From assembly GCA_012729495.1 (NCBI GenBank), contig JAAYCZ010000021.1:1-54756 (forward strand): a stretch of 54,756 nucleotides of DNA, written 5' to 3'. Source of the DNA: Syntrophomonadaceae bacterium. Its GTDB lineage: Bacteria; Bacillota; Syntrophomonadia; Syntrophomonadales; Syntrophomonadaceae. This document shows, piece after piece, positions 1-9,901 of the stretch. Made by a program: the position numbers and the translations under genes. Under the pieces are notes generated by a model that ran no database searches, was not told the origin of the DNA, and saw only the letters and a list, made by a program, of their open reading frames with translations. The first letter of the stretch is position 1. Every line of letters starts with the position of its first letter.

Positions 1-115
1 GTTTCCAGCTCAAGATATCCCGGGGAGCTATTCCCAATTTATGGGCAGCCAACATAGGCAGACGGGATTCATCTTCATCCAGCGATAAGCGTATTTCACG
101 CACTCTTACCTTCAT
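1..115 (-). CDS. N-terminus of FAD-dependent dehydrogenase (COG2509-like), truncated by window edge
   Basis: Reverse-strand reading from ATG at 113-115 gives MKVRVREIRLSLDEDESRLPMLAAHKLGIAPRDILSWK..., resembling the N-terminal segment of COG2509 dehydrogenases; overlaps the cdaR stop. Confidence 0.6.
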   Translation of the reverse strand, partial: MKVRVREIRLSLDEDESRLPMLAAHKLGIAPRDILSWK

Positions 116-1047
116 GGTTCCACCTCGCCGCCAATCGGTTCAATATTTACGACCACATGAATCTGTGCCGGTGAAATAATCATTCCTTCCGGCGCCTGCA
201 GCGCTACCACCTGGGTAAAGCGCTCTTTCCTTTCCGATAGATCGATTTCCTGACTGATTATTTCTTCCATGGGGGTCAGGATGTTTTCTTCACCCAGCAC
301 GGAAACCACATCTGGGTCTGAGCTGACCTGCCCCATTTTATAACCGTCCGCCACTTTTCCTTTGAATTTTAGTTTCACCGCCAGCTCTTTGGTTACCTTT
401 TTACTTTCTGCCACCGCGTAGACATTTACGGTCGCCGGAACCAGCTCGATACCTCGGTTTATCTTATTGCCTTGTGCGTCCCTGGCTACCAGCGGTGACT
501 GCTGGCTAATAATACCCATTTCTTCGCCCGCATTGATCTGCGCATATACGAAGGCTACCTTGCTGATGGCTTGTGGTTCTCCCCTGACGATGCATTTTTC
601 CGGAGAAATAGTCACATCGCGCAGTTCAACCCCAACTGGCAGGCTCTGGGCCAGCTCATATTTGATTGTAAAGCTCCGCTCAGCCGGGTTTTTCAGTTCA
701 ATATCCACTTTGTCCGGTTGCACTGTAGCAAACATCACTCCCTGCAGCGGTTTGACCTTTACTGCTACGCGGTATGATCCCGGCTGCATGCCGGCAAGAT
801 CGACATAGGCAACGACGCTGCCGGTGTCTTTCGTACTCCCCCATATTCTTACCGACACGCTTTCCGGTCCGACAACGGTCAGTCCTGCCGGTACATTATA
901 ATAATTCAGGTTAGCTTGCTGATAATTTTGACTCGTCGCTGCTCCGCCCTGGTTCACCACGTAAAACCACAGCATTACCGCCATCAGCAGAGATAAAAGT
1001 TTCATCCCCAAGCTTTTATTTTTCATCTCCTGCTTTTTATTTTTCAT
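112..1047 (-). CDS. cdaR: YbbR-like domain protein, CdaA regulator
   Basis: N-terminal TM, YbbR-type repeats, overlaps the downstream end of cdaA. Confidence 0.85.
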   Translation of the reverse strand: MKNKKQEMKNKSLGMKLLSLLMAVMLWFYVVNQGGAATSQNYQQANLNYYNVPAGLTVVGPESVSVRIWGSTKDTGSVVAYVDLAGMQPGSYRVAVKVKPLQGVMFATVQPDKVDIELKNPAERSFTIKYELAQSLPVGVELRDVTISPEKCIVRGEPQAISKVAFVYAQINAGEEMGIISQQSPLVARDAQGNKINRGIELVPATVNVYAVAESKKVTKELAVKLKFKGKVADGYKMGQVSSDPDVVSVLGEENILTPMEEIISQEIDLSERKERFTQVVALQAPEGMIISPAQIHVVVNIEPIGGEVEP

Positions 1048-1874
1048 TTAGGCAGCCACCTCCTCCAAAGGCCTGCTTTCTCAGGCTCACTCTGCAGTAA
1101 TTCCCGGATCAACAATTCCTGCAGGTACTGCGGCTCCAAAGGTCTGAACAGACGGCCGCCGTTGGCCATGGATATTTTGCCGGTTTCTTCAGATATAATA
1201 ACGGCAATGGCATCAGATTCTTCGGTAATGCCCAGACCGGCCCGATGCCGGGTACCCAGTTCCCCGGGCAGTTCAGAATTCCGGCTCAAGGGCAAAACAC
1301 AGGACGCTTTGGTTAAACGTCCGTTACTGATAATTACTGCGCCATCATGCAAAGGCGTGTTGGGAACAAAAATATTGATCAGCAGACCGGACGAGACCAG
1401 CGCATCCAGGTTGATTCCGTTTTCAGTATATTCAGCGATACCGGTGTCCCTGGTCAAAATAATCAATCCCCCGGTTTTAGTTCTGGACAGGACGGTGACT
1501 GCTTGCGTAATTTCGGCAATAATCGTCTGGTAACTTTCAGCATCCTGACGGCCGGCCGAGGATTTGAAGAAACTGCCTTTGCCCAGCTGCTCCAGCAATC
1601 GTCTCAGTTCAGGCTGGAAAACGATGGGCAGGGTAATGGCAAAAATAATCCATAATTTATCCAACAGCCAGTTCAACATATGTAAATCCAGTATGCTGAC
1701 TACGATGGAAAAGAGCAGTAAAATAACAAGGCCTTTAAACAGCTGCACCGCCCGGGTTTCTCTGATCAGGCCAAATATACGATAAATAATATAAGCGACA
1801 ATAAATATGTCCAAAAGATTGCGGAATATGTTCCAGGGGCTGGCAGATACCCCTGACAATAAACTGAAGTCCAA
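1044..1874 (-). CDS. cdaA: Diadenylate cyclase (c-di-AMP synthase)
   Basis: Three N-terminal TM helices and DAC motifs LHDGAVII and RHRAGLG. Confidence 0.95.
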   Translation of the reverse strand: MDFSLLSGVSASPWNIFRNLLDIFIVAYIIYRIFGLIRETRAVQLFKGLVILLLFSIVVSILDLHMLNWLLDKLWIIFAITLPIVFQPELRRLLEQLGKGSFFKSSAGRQDAESYQTIIAEITQAVTVLSRTKTGGLIILTRDTGIAEYTENGINLDALVSSGLLINIFVPNTPLHDGAVIISNGRLTKASCVLPLSRNSELPGELGTRHRAGLGITEESDAIAVIISEETGKISMANGGRLFRPLEPQYLQELLIRELLQSEPEKAGLWRRWLPK

Positions 1875-1894
1875 TTCTGTTCCTCCATTATCGA

Positions 1895-2539
1895 TTAGAT
1901 CACGGCTCGCAAATAATGAAACACGGCCAGGATACCTTCCCGTAATGTAATGATGCCCTTTTGACCGGTCATCACATTTGATACCGCATAAGGATTGCTT
2001 TTCTCCAGGCAGACATTGTGCAGCGGATATTCAAAACCACTGATGGTTACCCCCCGCGCCGTATCGGTAAGTGAAAGGATGGAAACCAGCTCGCCCTGCC
2101 CGCCCAAAATTTCGAGTTTTTTATTAACCAGATAAACGCATACCTCGGGTGTAAGATGACTGATTTTAATATCCTGTTGGAGCAGAGCCATCCCGCTGTA
2201 TAGATTGGATAAAGTATGGTCGAGCCTTTTCCCCAGCGAGCCCAGCATAATAATTTCGGCAGCCCCCATTTCAACTGCCAGGTTAAGCACTGCCTGGGTA
2301 TCGGTTTCGTCCTTGCGGCGGGAAAGCAATTTAAACGGTACACCTAAGTCGGCAAAATGGGCCCTGACTTCCGGCCGGATTGAATCCATATCTCCAACAA
2401 TGGCCGCCGGATGCCAGCCCAGCTGATAGGCATAATTTGCCCCTCCATCTGCACATAGTATGCTTTCTGCACCGGAAAACTTACCGCTATAAAAATTAAT
2501 GTCCCCGTATAGACCATTGCCCATTATAATAAATTTCAC
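1895..2539 (-). CDS. thiN: Thiamine pyrophosphokinase
   Basis: CADGGANYAYQLGWHPAAIVGDMDSI, DETDTQAVLNLA motifs. Confidence 0.9.
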   Translation of the reverse strand: MKFIIMGNGLYGDINFYSGKFSGAESILCADGGANYAYQLGWHPAAIVGDMDSIRPEVRAHFADLGVPFKLLSRRKDETDTQAVLNLAVEMGAAEIIMLGSLGKRLDHTLSNLYSGMALLQQDIKISHLTPEVCVYLVNKKLEILGGQGELVSILSLTDTARGVTISGFEYPLHNVCLEKSNPYAVSNVMTGQKGIITLREGILAVFHYLRAVI

Positions 2540-2702
2540 CGCTGGCTTTCCTTTTCATGGTTCTGATATTTCCATAAGACTATCAATTCAAATTGTAATA
2601 TGCAATAGCTACCATGTACACCCCGGGGATAGTTGATTTTTTTACCGCCAAAAAACAGTTTTTTTTACTATACCGGATTGTTTTATTAATGGATATTTAA
2701 AA

Positions 2703-2731
2703 TTGACAAAAAAAAATACGTTCACTATAAT
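2703..2731 (+). promoter_or_regulatory. Sigma-A type promoter for ferredoxin
   Basis: Perfect TTGACA - 17 nt - TATAAT upstream of an AAGGAGG RBS and the ferredoxin ATG. Confidence 0.85.
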
Positions 2732-2766
2732 TCTAAATAATTGATTGTAGCAAGGAGGCGAAACAT

Positions 2767-2943
2767 ATGGCTTATATCATTACAGATGAATGTATCAGCT
2801 GCGGCGTATGTGTGGATGAATGTCCGGTCGAAGCAATCACCGAAGGAGAAGACAAATATGTAATAAATCCTGATCTCTGTACTGATTGCGGTTCCTGTGC
2901 AGATGTATGCCCGGTCGAGGCACCTGTGCCGGCTGATGAATAA
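2767..2943 (+). CDS. 2[4Fe-4S] ferredoxin, 58 aa (absent from supplied ORF track)
   Basis: MAYIITDECISCGVCVDECPVEAITEGEDKYVINPDLCTDCGSCADVCPVEAPVPADE*; two CxxCxxCxxxCP motifs; RBS aaggaggcgaaacatATG. Confidence 0.95.
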   Translation: MAYIITDECISCGVCVDECPVEAITEGEDKYVINPDLCTDCGSCADVCPVEAPVPADE

Positions 2944-2982
2944 ATGTTGACCTAATCATTTTTAATTAAATTAGGGATAAAT

Positions 2983-3009
2983 AAAAAAACCCCCGCAAGG
3001 GTTTTTTTA
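2983..3009. terminator. Rho-independent terminator (probably bidirectional)
   Basis: aaaaaaacccccgcaagggttttttta between the convergent ferredoxin and histidine kinase genes. Confidence 0.8.
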
Positions 3010-3026
3010 TTTTTGGCATTTTTTAT

Positions 3027-5717
3027 TTAATGCACTTTGCCTGCTAAAACATTGGCAACTGTTTCACTCAGTTCCTTAACCCCGTAAGGTTTGGGAATAA
3101 TTCCCTTGAATCCCCACTTTTCATAATCAGCCATGATGGGATCATTAGAATAGCCGCTGCTCACGATCACGCAGGCCTGCGGATCCATTTTCAGCAGTTC
3201 CTTGATGGCTTCTTGGCCGCCCATCTGGCCCGGAACCGTCAGATCAAGAATAACTGCATCGTATACCTGTCCCTTTTCCATGGCCGCATGATACATTTTT
3301 AAGGTACTGCTGCCGTCGGCTGCAGTATCTGTTTCATAACCAATGGAATCCAGTATTTGCGAGACCGCCTCCCGGATCCGTTCATCGTCATCCATGATCA
3401 GTATTCTTCCCCGGCCCCGATTCATAACGAATTGAATGTCATCAGATTTAATTTTTTCCATATCAAAGGCGGGCAGGTAGACATTAAAAGTTGTCCCCTG
3501 GCCAATCTGGGAATCAACGGTAATATAACCATGATGCCTGCGGATAATGGAGTAGGAAGTAGCCAGTCCCAAACCGCTTCCGGTTGGTTTGGTCGTAAAA
3601 TAAGGATCGAAAATTTTAGAACGTATCTCCTCCGGTATACCGTCTCCCTTATCGGCAACACTGAAACGCACGTATCTTCCTGCCGGCAGGGTGGTGATTT
3701 CTTCCTCACCAATCACCATGTTCTCGGCCGAAATCTTGATTGTCCCCCCCTGGGGCATAGCCTGAATTGCATTGATAAGTAAATTGTTGGCCACCTGATT
3801 TAGTTGTCCAATGTCGGCCAGAACCGGCCAGAGCTGCTTCGGTTTATCAATTTCACTGCGTACATTGGAACCGCTTAGGGCAAATTTAACCGAACCGGTA
3901 ATCAACAGATCAATATTAACCGGTACTTTGATGGGAGCGCCACCGCGGGCAAAGGTTAAAAGCTGCTGGGTCAGCCCTTTAGCTTGGAAAGATGCTTTTT
4001 CTGCCTCGCTCAGCAGAGTAATCATTTCCACATCATCCTCATGCATCATTTTTATCAGCGCTAAATTACCGACAATTACGGTAAGCAGATTGTTAAAATC
4101 GTGGGCGATACCTCCTGCCAGCACTCCCAGCGAATCTAGTTTGCTGGCTTTTAACAGTTCACCTTCAATCTTTTGTTTATCAGTTATATCTCTTAATGCC
4201 CAAACCATGCCCATAAAGTTGCCTTTCCGGTCATTAATAATCGCCCGATTGGATTCCACGCTTCGTTCCTCGCCATTGAGACAAAAGACCATGTTATAGA
4301 TATTTCTGGCCGCCGGCTTTATGGACATAAGTTCATCATATACCGGCCGGGGGCGGGGGTTGAGATCCAAAACAGCCTGGAAGAAATCTGTCCCCACTGC
4401 CTCCTCAGCACTTCTGCCCAGCATTGTTTTAGCCGCCTCATTGACAAGCGCAATTTTTCCATCTTTATTAGTGGCCACTACCCCATCAGCAATGTTTCTT
4501 AGTGTTACCGTCAGTCTTTCCGTTTGCCGGGCCAGATCTTCCTCGATCAACCGACGCTCAGTGATATCGCTGGAGGCCATCAAGGCACACAATTCATAGT
4601 TAATCATAACCGCCGCCATGGAACAAAGGCCAACCCTGACCTCGCCATGTTTATTCGTATATCTGGTCTCCAAATTCCGAAGCCAGCCTTTGGTCATCAG
4701 GATTCTAATCTGCTCCTTGCTCAGTTCAGGTTTCATCTGCATATTTAACTCCTGTGGTGTCCGGCCGATCACTTCTTCCCGGGTATAACCGGAGTAGTTT
4801 AGCCAAGCCTCATTTACATCGATATATCTGCCGTCGCTCATGACATTAATACTGATTGGTTCAGGACTGAGACGGAAAGCAAGGGAAAATTTCTCCTCGG
4901 AAATACGCAAAGCCTCCTCAATTTTTTTACGTTCTTGGATCTGAATACGCAGGATCTCGTTCATTTTCTCCAGTTCAATCGTTCTTTCTTTAACTCTTTT
5001 TTCCATTTCATCATGGGCTTTGCGCAGACTTTCCTGGGTCTGACGATAGACGGTAATATCTTCACCCAGTACCATAATTACATCATTGTTAACTTCCTCA
5101 TTAATCGGAGCCAGGTGCAGCCGTACCGGATGTTCACTCCCGTCTCGATAAAGCACCGGAATTTCAAAAATTTTATATGTACCGGTGGCCAGAATATTTT
5201 CTATTTCCGCACCCAGTTTATCACGATAAAGTTCGGGGAAGAAGTCTTCGATGTGCTTATCCAAAAGCTCCTGCCGGCTATACTGCCAGGTTTGCCAAGC
5301 CTTGCGGTTGGCATAGTAAATATGACCGGTGCTATCAAATATGCAGACAAATTCGTTAATATTATCAATTAGCTTATTCAGATAATTTAATTGTTCCTCT
5401 AAACTCAGGGAATTTTCAAAAGCCAGATCTTTTTTCTTATAACCCCGCTCCAGGGAAATCGGCCGGAAAGGTCTATCTTTATGATCATACCCAAATAATT
5501 TGCCGCCTGGCTTTTGCGGAGCAAATATTTGCCGCGCCAGCAAAGCATAAATGACGATCAATAAAACGGTCAGCAAAGCGATGAAAAGATAGAATAAACC
5601 CCCATTGTACTCCCGTGTTTGCGGATGGAAATATAAATAATGAAACATTATGGTTAAGCAGGCTGCCGCTATCCCCAGAGCGATAAGCAGTCGGTAGATT
5701 TTGTTGCCAAGTTTCAA
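3027..5717 (-). CDS. PAS-domain hybrid sensor histidine kinase with C-terminal receiver domain
   Basis: Two TM segments, multiple PAS domains, GGIAHDFNNLL H-box, GSGLGLATSYSIIRRHHG HATPase, REC (MDDDERIREA, VILDLTVPG, PKPYG). Confidence 0.92.
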   Translation of the reverse strand: MKLGNKIYRLLIALGIAAACLTIMFHYLYFHPQTREYNGGLFYLFIALLTVLLIVIYALLARQIFAPQKPGGKLFGYDHKDRPFRPISLERGYKKKDLAFENSLSLEEQLNYLNKLIDNINEFVCIFDSTGHIYYANRKAWQTWQYSRQELLDKHIEDFFPELYRDKLGAEIENILATGTYKIFEIPVLYRDGSEHPVRLHLAPINEEVNNDVIMVLGEDITVYRQTQESLRKAHDEMEKRVKERTIELEKMNEILRIQIQERKKIEEALRISEEKFSLAFRLSPEPISINVMSDGRYIDVNEAWLNYSGYTREEVIGRTPQELNMQMKPELSKEQIRILMTKGWLRNLETRYTNKHGEVRVGLCSMAAVMINYELCALMASSDITERRLIEEDLARQTERLTVTLRNIADGVVATNKDGKIALVNEAAKTMLGRSAEEAVGTDFFQAVLDLNPRPRPVYDELMSIKPAARNIYNMVFCLNGEERSVESNRAIINDRKGNFMGMVWALRDITDKQKIEGELLKASKLDSLGVLAGGIAHDFNNLLTVIVGNLALIKMMHEDDVEMITLLSEAEKASFQAKGLTQQLLTFARGGAPIKVPVNIDLLITGSVKFALSGSNVRSEIDKPKQLWPVLADIGQLNQVANNLLINAIQAMPQGGTIKISAENMVIGEEEITTLPAGRYVRFSVADKGDGIPEEIRSKIFDPYFTTKPTGSGLGLATSYSIIRRHHGYITVDSQIGQGTTFNVYLPAFDMEKIKSDDIQFVMNRGRGRILIMDDDERIREAVSQILDSIGYETDTAADGSSTLKMYHAAMEKGQVYDAVILDLTVPGQMGGQEAIKELLKMDPQACVIVSSGYSNDPIMADYEKWGFKGIIPKPYGVKELSETVANVLAGKVH

Positions 5718-5731
5718 TTGATTACCTCCAT

Positions 5732-6208
5732 TTAAAGCAAGCCTGGAAATCCATGCTGGCGCAGGGCTTCATAAAGAATAATGGCCGCTGAATTGGAAAG
5801 ATTTAAAGAACGTCCCATATCTATCATAGGAATTCGGATCAACTGCTGCGGATAACGTTCCAGGATTGAATTGCTGAGGCCACGGGTTTCGCATCCAAAC
5901 ACAATTACATCTTCAGCCTGATAGTTGACCTGGTCATAACTTAATTTGGCCTTGGTGCTGGCCAGATATAAGTTTCTGTGTGCATACGCAGCGGCAAATT
6001 CTTCAAAATCTTTCCATACCTGCAACTTTACATGTTCCCAATAATCCAGTCCTGCTCTTTTCATATAACGATCCGCCAAAGAAAATCCCAGCGGCTCGAT
6101 GAGATGCAGACGCGTTCCAGTCAGAGCGCAAGTGCGGGCAATATTGCCGGTATTCTGAGGTATTTCCGGACTAACCAATACAATCTCCAATGTTCCACTT
6201 CCTAACAA
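5732..6208 (-). CDS. trmL: tRNA (cytidine(34)-2'-O)-methyltransferase (SPOUT)
   Basis: VLVSPEIPQNTGNIARTCALTGTRLHLIEPLGF, FGCETRGL, IPMIDMGRSLNLSNSAAIILYEALRQ. Confidence 0.93.
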   Translation of the reverse strand: MLGSGTLEIVLVSPEIPQNTGNIARTCALTGTRLHLIEPLGFSLADRYMKRAGLDYWEHVKLQVWKDFEEFAAAYAHRNLYLASTKAKLSYDQVNYQAEDVIVFGCETRGLSNSILERYPQQLIRIPMIDMGRSLNLSNSAAIILYEALRQHGFPGLL

Positions 6209-6329
6209 TTCTAAGGCATAATTTTAAAAATATTTGTCATATTACTAAAATTATACATAAGTTTGTCATTCATAACAATTTTAGAAAGAGGCAATACTAT
6301 CTCAAATAATTAATAAAGGAGCGATCAAT

Positions 6330-7313
6330 TTGCATAAAAACACCCGGCAATTGCTGCTAATCACTCTCGGCATGCTGCTGGTTGCTGCTCTGCTGGTCTT
6401 CACCGGATGTCAGAAACAAGCCGCCAAAAAGCCATCCATCAGTAAAAAGCCTGCCACATTGGCTCCCGAAGTCAGTAAAATAAAGCAGGAACCTACCATA
6501 ACGCTTTACCGCAGTGCCACCGGTCAAAAGCAGGAATTAAAACTGGAAGAGTATATCAAAGGGGTGGTAGCAGCCGAGATCGGGCCGAAATTCCCGATGG
6601 AAGCCATGAAAGCCCAGGCCATCGTAGCCCGCACCATGACCCTGGCGCTGATTAATTATGAAACTGGTACCCGCAGCAAGCATGGAACCGATGCCAGCGA
6701 TAATCATACTGAGTTTCAGGCCTATGATGAGAAAAAAATCACCGATAGTATTTCCAAAGCAGTTGAGGCGACCCGCGGTGAAATATTAACTTACAACGGC
6801 AAATTCGTTTATGCTGAATTTCATTCTGTGTCAAAAAATAAAACCGCCAGTATAGAAGAAAGTTTTCCTAAACTGAAAAACAAGGCCGGCCCATATATTG
6901 TTCCGGTGAAAACCAACGGGATGAAATACGCACCCGCCAAATACCGCAACTGGACTGTCAAGATCCCGCGCAGCGAAATCCAAAAAATTTTGGGACCCAA
7001 AGCCGGAAATTTGAATGATATAAGGGTCAGTAGAAAAGGCCCCTCCGGCCGGGCTTTAACCATAACCGCCGGCTCTGCCTCCATCGCCGGGGTGGATCTG
7101 CGGCAGCGAGTGGGTTTTGATCGCCTTTTTTCAACCTATTTAACCTCCATCAAGGCGCAGGGCAACTATATCGTCTTTAAAGGCAGCGGGTGGGGACACG
7201 GCGCGGGTATGGAACAGTGGGGGGCTTTCGCCATGGCCAAGGAAGGAAAAAAAGCCCGTCAGATTGTGGAACATTATTATCCCACTGCAGTCTGGACCAA
7301 ACTTTATAAATGA
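6330..7313 (+). CDS. SpoIID/LytB domain lipoprotein
   Basis: Lipobox LVFTGC; LEEYIKGVVAAEIGPKFPMEAMKAQAIVARTM and GSGWGHGAGMEQWGAFAMA motifs; TTG start. Confidence 0.88.
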   Translation: MHKNTRQLLLITLGMLLVAALLVFTGCQKQAAKKPSISKKPATLAPEVSKIKQEPTITLYRSATGQKQELKLEEYIKGVVAAEIGPKFPMEAMKAQAIVARTMTLALINYETGTRSKHGTDASDNHTEFQAYDEKKITDSISKAVEATRGEILTYNGKFVYAEFHSVSKNKTASIEESFPKLKNKAGPYIVPVKTNGMKYAPAKYRNWTVKIPRSEIQKILGPKAGNLNDIRVSRKGPSGRALTITAGSASIAGVDLRQRVGFDRLFSTYLTSIKAQGNYIVFKGSGWGHGAGMEQWGAFAMAKEGKKARQIVEHYYPTAVWTKLYK

Positions 7314-7392
7314 TAATGCTTTGGAATCTATTGATGCGCTCTTTTAGGTCATATTTAAAATAAATAACACGGCCCGGCATGCAGATAGCAAA

Positions 7393-8256
7393 TTATTGGG
7401 GCTCTTCATGGGAAGCGGCCAGGTAAATGCCGGTCAGAATAAGCAGACCGCCGATGATTTGATATGCAGATAGGATTTCGCCAAACAATATCCAGGCTAA
7501 TATACTGGCTCCCACTGATTCCCCCAGAATCGATACTGAGACAATGGGAGCCTTTACATACTTCAAGGCCCAGTTCAATATCCCATGCCCGGCGATACCG
7601 GGCCCCAGTGCCAGCAGGAAAAACAAGGCCCATTCGCGGGCAGGGTAGTGGCTTAAATTCAGACCCATCGCCAGAGAAGCCGCCAGTAAAACTATGGCTG
7701 CCGCCAGGGAAACAAGGGCGGTATACGTCCAGATCTCTACCCGGGCTCTGACTTTCCGGCCGATAATAAAATAGACCGCCACAAAAAGACCGCTCGCTAA
7801 CGCCAGCATATCCCCCCATATTTTCCCGTGTGCCAGGTCACCGGTACCGATGCAAAAACTCCCCGCCAAGGCAATGAAAATGCCCCCGGCAATCCAGTAA
7901 TTAAGTTTTTCATGCAGGATAAAAATTGAAAATAGTAATACGAAGATGACTTGAAGATTGGTAAACAAAACCGAACTGGACACGCTGGTATAATTAAGCG
8001 AAGTGATCCAAAAGGAAAAATGCAGGGCCAGAAATATACCAGCAACGATGATTAACTGATAATCCTTTTTACTCAGCTGCTGACATTCATTGAGGCTCCG
8101 GCGCCCACCCAACCATAAAGCCAGGATAAAGGTAAAAAGTACCCGATAAAAGCCGATGACCATCGGTGCAGCTGAGGAATAACGAATGATGATGGCCGAG
8201 GTGGCCATACAGAGAACGGAAAAAGTGAGCAGAAAGTATAATCGCGCAGTTTTCAC
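7393..8256 (-). CDS. DMT/EamA family transporter
   Basis: About 10 TM helices, two EamA repeats; GTG start in a GTGA overlap with livG. Confidence 0.85.
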   Translation of the reverse strand: MKTARLYFLLTFSVLCMATSAIIIRYSSAAPMVIGFYRVLFTFILALWLGGRRSLNECQQLSKKDYQLIIVAGIFLALHFSFWITSLNYTSVSSSVLFTNLQVIFVLLFSIFILHEKLNYWIAGGIFIALAGSFCIGTGDLAHGKIWGDMLALASGLFVAVYFIIGRKVRARVEIWTYTALVSLAAAIVLLAASLAMGLNLSHYPAREWALFFLLALGPGIAGHGILNWALKYVKAPIVSVSILGESVGASILAWILFGEILSAYQIIGGLLILTGIYLAASHEEPQ

Positions 8257-9017
8257 GCCCCTGCACCCAGGTAGGATTGTATGACCGCATCATCATTTTT
8301 AATTTCCTCCGGGGTTCCCTGGGCTATTTTACGGCCGTAATCCAACACCGCAATACGTTCGCAGATATTCATCACGACGTTCATGTCATGCTCCACCAGG
8401 ATGATGCTTAATTGTCGCTGCTCCCGGATTTTTCTAATCAAAAGCATCAGTTCTTCCTTTTCGGTGGAGTTCATGCCCGCGGCCGGCTCATCCAGCAGCA
8501 GCAGTTTGGGATCCAGCGCCAGTGCCCGTGCAATTTCCAGACGGCGTTGTTCACCATAGGCCAGGTTGTCGGCATATTCATACCGTTTATCAGCAAGATC
8601 AACGAGTTCCAGCAGCTGCAGCGCATTGGCCAGAGTTTTTCTTTCCTCCCGGCGTGAAGACGGCAGACCTAACATCCCGGCCATGAAACCGCTGTGGCTG
8701 ACGCCGTAGCTGCCGACCCGCACATTATCCAGCACCGAAAGCTTGTTAAACAGCCTTATATTTTGAAAAGTACGGGCAATGCCCAACCGGGCAATTTCAT
8801 AGGCAGGCAGGTCGTTCAGACGCTGACCGTTAAAAATAAGGTTGCCCTCGGTGGGTACATAAATGCCGGTAATGATATTAAAAAGTGTCGTCTTGCCGGC
8901 GCCATTCGGTCCAATAATGCCGAATATTTCTTTTTCTTCAATGCTCAGATAGACGGAATCCAGCGCCCGTAAACCGCCAAACTCCTGACTGATGCACTCC
9001 AGGGTCAGGACTGACAT
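8253..9017 (-). CDS. livG: Branched-chain amino-acid ABC transporter ATP-binding protein
   Basis: Walker A GPNGAGKTTLF, LAYGEQRRLEIARALA signature, LLLDEPAAGMN. Confidence 0.93.
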   Translation of the reverse strand: MSVLTLECISQEFGGLRALDSVYLSIEEKEIFGIIGPNGAGKTTLFNIITGIYVPTEGNLIFNGQRLNDLPAYEIARLGIARTFQNIRLFNKLSVLDNVRVGSYGVSHSGFMAGMLGLPSSRREERKTLANALQLLELVDLADKRYEYADNLAYGEQRRLEIARALALDPKLLLLDEPAAGMNSTEKEELMLLIRKIREQRQLSIILVEHDMNVVMNICERIAVLDYGRKIAQGTPEEIKNDDAVIQSYLGAGA

Positions 9018-9892
9018 GATTTCACCTCTTTGCGGGAAAAACGTTTTTTGATGTCATAGATGCGGACATCACCCAGTAATCCGTTGGGTCTGAATATCAT
9101 TAGGATGACCAACAGGGCGCCATAGAACAGCAGGCGATAGTCCTGTACGATACGCAGCATTTCCGGTGCTATGGTCAATATTACAGTTCCTAAAATAGTA
9201 CCCGGTATGCTGCCCATGCCCCCCAAAACAACCATATTCAATAGCTCAATCGACTTCATAAAGCCAAAGTTGCCCGGCTCGATAAAGTACATATAATGAG
9301 CGAAAAGCCCCCCGCCCAGACCGCCCAGAAAAGCACCGGCGGTAAAGGCCAGAACTTTCAGTTGGGTGGTGTTGACACCACTGGCCTCAGCTGCGATCTC
9401 ATTTTCGCGGATGGCATACATGGCTCGGCCGGTACGTGAATTAAGCAGTTTATAATTCAAGTAGACAACGATAATAACCAAAACCCATACCAAAGTGAAG
9501 GTGGTTTCCTGTGGGATTCCGGAAAATCCCACGGCTTTTCCGCCGGGTTCGAAATTAAGGAAAAACACGCGTACAATTTCGGCAAAACCTATGGTCACCA
9601 TGGCCAGATAGTCCCCTTCCAGGCGCAAGGTAGGCAGTCCCAGCAAAAAGCCGAATAATGCCGCCAAGCATGCTCCGCCCAGCAGCGCCAGGAAAAAAGG
9701 CAGGGCAAAATGGACGGTTAAAATGGCCGAAGTATAAGCCCCCAAGCTCATAAAACCGGCATGTCCCATTGATAACTGCCCGGTCACCCCGGTAGTCAGG
9801 TTCAGTCCCAGGGCCAGAATAATATTAATGCCAATTAAAATTAGAATACGAAAGTAATAGGCGTCTATATATTGTGAAATAATTGCATCCAT
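9005..9892 (-). CDS. livM: Branched-chain amino-acid ABC transporter permease
   Basis: GLNLTTGVTGQLSMGHAGFMSLGAYTSAI, LNMVVLGGMGSIPGTILGT. Confidence 0.93.
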   Translation of the reverse strand: MDAIISQYIDAYYFRILILIGINIILALGLNLTTGVTGQLSMGHAGFMSLGAYTSAILTVHFALPFFLALLGGACLAALFGFLLGLPTLRLEGDYLAMVTIGFAEIVRVFFLNFEPGGKAVGFSGIPQETTFTLVWVLVIIVVYLNYKLLNSRTGRAMYAIRENEIAAEASGVNTTQLKVLAFTAGAFLGGLGGGLFAHYMYFIEPGNFGFMKSIELLNMVVLGGMGSIPGTILGTVILTIAPEMLRIVQDYRLLFYGALLVILMIFRPNGLLGDVRIYDIKKRFSRKEVKSCQS

Positions 9893-9901
9893 TCAGCTCA
9901 C

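Noticed and set aside
3811-4299. 162-aa plus-strand ORF inside the histidine kinase
   Set aside because: Antisense to a clearly conserved kinase; composition mirrors the coding strand and no RBS or motif was seen
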